Assembly: GCA_002720125.1 (NCBI GenBank)
Contig: PBGQ01000028.1
Coordinates: 1-9,696 of the forward strand
Length of the DNA: 9,696 bases
Direction of reading: 5' to 3'
Source of the DNA: Rickettsiales bacterium
GTDB taxonomy: Bacteria > Pseudomonadota > Alphaproteobacteria > TMED109
Under the pieces are notes generated by a model. It made no database searches and had not been told where the DNA came from. It worked only from the letters and a program-made list of their open reading frames with translations. Positions 6,063 through 9,696 of the stretch are shown here, piece by piece (position 1 is the first letter of the stretch; each line of letters opens with the position of its first letter). Both the position numbers and the translations under genes were made by a program.

Positions 6063-7172
6063 ATGCTTAAACTAATAGATAATCTTAACTATAATTATAT
6101 AAATTATCTACACATAACAAACTTTAGAAATCATTATGATTTGGAGTTATCATCAATTGACTCATCAGTTGTAATCTTGGGTACAAATGGAGCAGGTAAA
6201 ACAAGTATCTTAGAAGCTTTATCTACTTTCTCAAATAGCAAAGGTTTAAGAAATTCAAAATTTAGTGATATGTTAAAAAAAGGAGAAAATGAGTTTACTA
6301 TTAAAATAGAAATCAAGGAAGATGAACTAATTAATCATGAATTAAAGTCAATATTTTGTAAAGACAAGGCTAGAAAGTTCTTTATAAATGAAAATGAAGT
6401 CAGGTCATTTCAAGCTTTTAGAAAGAATATACAAATGTTATGGCTAACACCATATACGGAGAGAATATTTACTACTAGCTCAAGCTCTCGCAGAAGTTTC
6501 CTTGATGGACTAGTATCTAACTTCGATTATAAACATGCCAGTAGATTGACTGAGTATGAAAAGTTACTTAAACAGAGATACAGGTTATTGAAATATGAAA
6601 GCTATGATAAAAATTGGTTAGAAACACTAGAAGATAATTTAGCAAAACTATCAGTAGTTATATCATGCAGCAGAAACGATATTCTAATAAGAATTAAAGA
6701 TATGTTGAAATATCCCCTTGAAGAATTTCCAAAAATTGATATAAAGTTTGATCATTCCTTAGAAAATCATCTTTTAGACAGACCTGCTATAGAAATAGAA
6801 GAAGAACTAAAGAAAAAATATTTTGTATCTAGAGAAATAGACAAAATAATAGGAGGAAGTAAGCATGGTTGCCAAAAATCAGACCTAATAGTTACAAATT
6901 TAAGTAATGATATGACGGCTAAGGTATGTTCCTCTGGAGAACAACAAGCAATATTAATTTCAATCATCATAGCTACTAGTAGAGCTTTAAGAAAAAGCAG
7001 AAAATGCTCACCAATATTGCTTTTGGATGAAATTTTTCTTCATTTGGATAAAATAAAAAAGAAGGCCCTTTTGCAAGAAATAGAAGACTTAAAATCACAA
7101 GCATGGATTACCACTACAGAAAAAGAAAAATTCTTATCAAGTACAAAATTCTGCTATCATATTATAAAATAA
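6063..7172 (+). CDS. recF: DNA replication and repair protein RecF
   Basis: RecF is an SMC-like ATPase that acts with RecO and RecR to load RecA at single-strand gaps and stalled forks. The 369 aa are close to the family's 360-380. The start of the fold is YLHITNFRN (15-23). Walker A is GTNGAGKTS (40-48). The ABC signature reads CSSGEQQA (289-296), where the first residues are usually LSTG or SSTG. Walker B is PILLLDEIFLHLD (317-329) with Asp322-Glu323. The middle (about 140-270) is the helical domain II with the conserved RRSFLDGLV (143-151). There is an N-terminal extension of about 12 residues before the fold; no other ATG, GTG or TTG lies between it and the conserved part, so ATG 6063 is kept. 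No Shine-Dalgarno is seen in the 15-nt A/T-rich gap after dnaN, which fits coupled translation. gyrB follows after 20 nt. Confidence 0.97.
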   Translation: MLKLIDNLNYNYINYLHITNFRNHYDLELSSIDSSVVILGTNGAGKTSILEALSTFSNSKGLRNSKFSDMLKKGENEFTIKIEIKEDELINHELKSIFCKDKARKFFINENEVRSFQAFRKNIQMLWLTPYTERIFTTSSSSRRSFLDGLVSNFDYKHASRLTEYEKLLKQRYRLLKYESYDKNWLETLEDNLAKLSVVISCSRNDILIRIKDMLKYPLEEFPKIDIKFDHSLENHLLDRPAIEIEEELKKKYFVSREIDKIIGGSKHGCQKSDLIVTNLSNDMTAKVCSSGEQQAILISIIIATSRALRKSRKCSPILLLDEIFLHLDKIKKKALLQEIEDLKSQAWITTTEKEKFLSSTKFCYHIIK

Positions 7173-7192
7173 AAAGGTATTTAAAAAAATAG

Positions 7193-9610
<2,418 letters not shown>

Positions 9611-9630
9611 ATATTAAATTTATACTACTC

Positions 9631-9696
9631 ATGAGAAGTTTCAAAATTATTATATTATTAGTAGTTTTATCTTCATTAGTATGGGTTTTCTTTTGT
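9631..9696 (+). CDS. N-terminus of an unidentified protein with a hydrophobic leader, cut by the window edge
   Basis: An ATG 20 nt after the gyrB stop opens a frame of 22 codons to the window end. It encodes Met-Arg-Ser-Phe-Lys, then a strongly hydrophobic stretch with three Val and several Leu/Ile/Phe, ending in Phe-Phe-Cys. This looks like a signal peptide or first membrane segment; the terminal Cys might be a lipobox cysteine, but the preceding residues (VFF) do not fit a standard lipobox. The same strand and short gap suggest continuation of the gyrB transcription unit. No Shine-Dalgarno is obvious. Too little is present to name a family. Confidence 0.45.
   Translation, partial: MRSFKIIILLVVLSSLVWVFFC

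Overview
The window comes from a strongly AT-rich bacterial chromosome. The block ubiE / mutM / enoyl-CoA hydratase / rpsT / dnaA, with coaBC beside ubiE, is a typical alphaproteobacterial arrangement. Together with short gaps and low G+C this suggests a reduced or streamlined alphaproteobacterium, either free-living marine or host-associated. That lineage call is inference; nothing in the window fixes the genus. The standard genetic code fits every gene: Trp is TGG and no internal TGA needs to be read through.

Layout. On the left, two minus-strand genes form a tight pair: ubiE (quinone methyltransferase), then coaBC (coenzyme A synthesis), which runs off the left edge. An all-A/T spacer of 29 bp separates ubiE from a plus-strand run that continues to the right edge. 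The first part is mutM (repair of oxidised purines), an enoyl-CoA hydratase and rpsT (ribosomal protein bS20). A 110-bp leader follows, then the replication set dnaA, dnaN, recF and gyrB. The first 66 bases of another coding sequence, with a hydrophobic N-terminus, lie at the right edge.

How the genes fit together. DnaA starts replication, DnaN is the sliding clamp, RecF loads RecA at stalled forks, and GyrB is the ATPase/Toprim subunit of gyrase. dnaN, recF and gyrB lie 15 and 20 bp apart and are probably co-transcribed. dnaN has a 105-bp leader of its own with a perfect -10 hexamer and a palindrome. No cluster of DnaA boxes is visible beside dnaA, so this window does not show a recognisable oriC.

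No new multi-gene system is visible: every full-length gene is a recognised housekeeping gene. The observation most worth checking is the dnaA start. The conserved N-terminus of domain I has no ATG, GTG or TTG codon in front of it. The best-placed candidate is an ATT codon 7 nt after a GGGAG Shine-Dalgarno sequence. Smaller oddities are the direct ubiE-coaBC junction without ubiB, a Lys-to-Ile change in the CoaB signature, and a ParE-like segment inside GyrB. There are no tRNA or rRNA genes, insertion sequences, CRISPR arrays or gene-free stretches over 300 bases.
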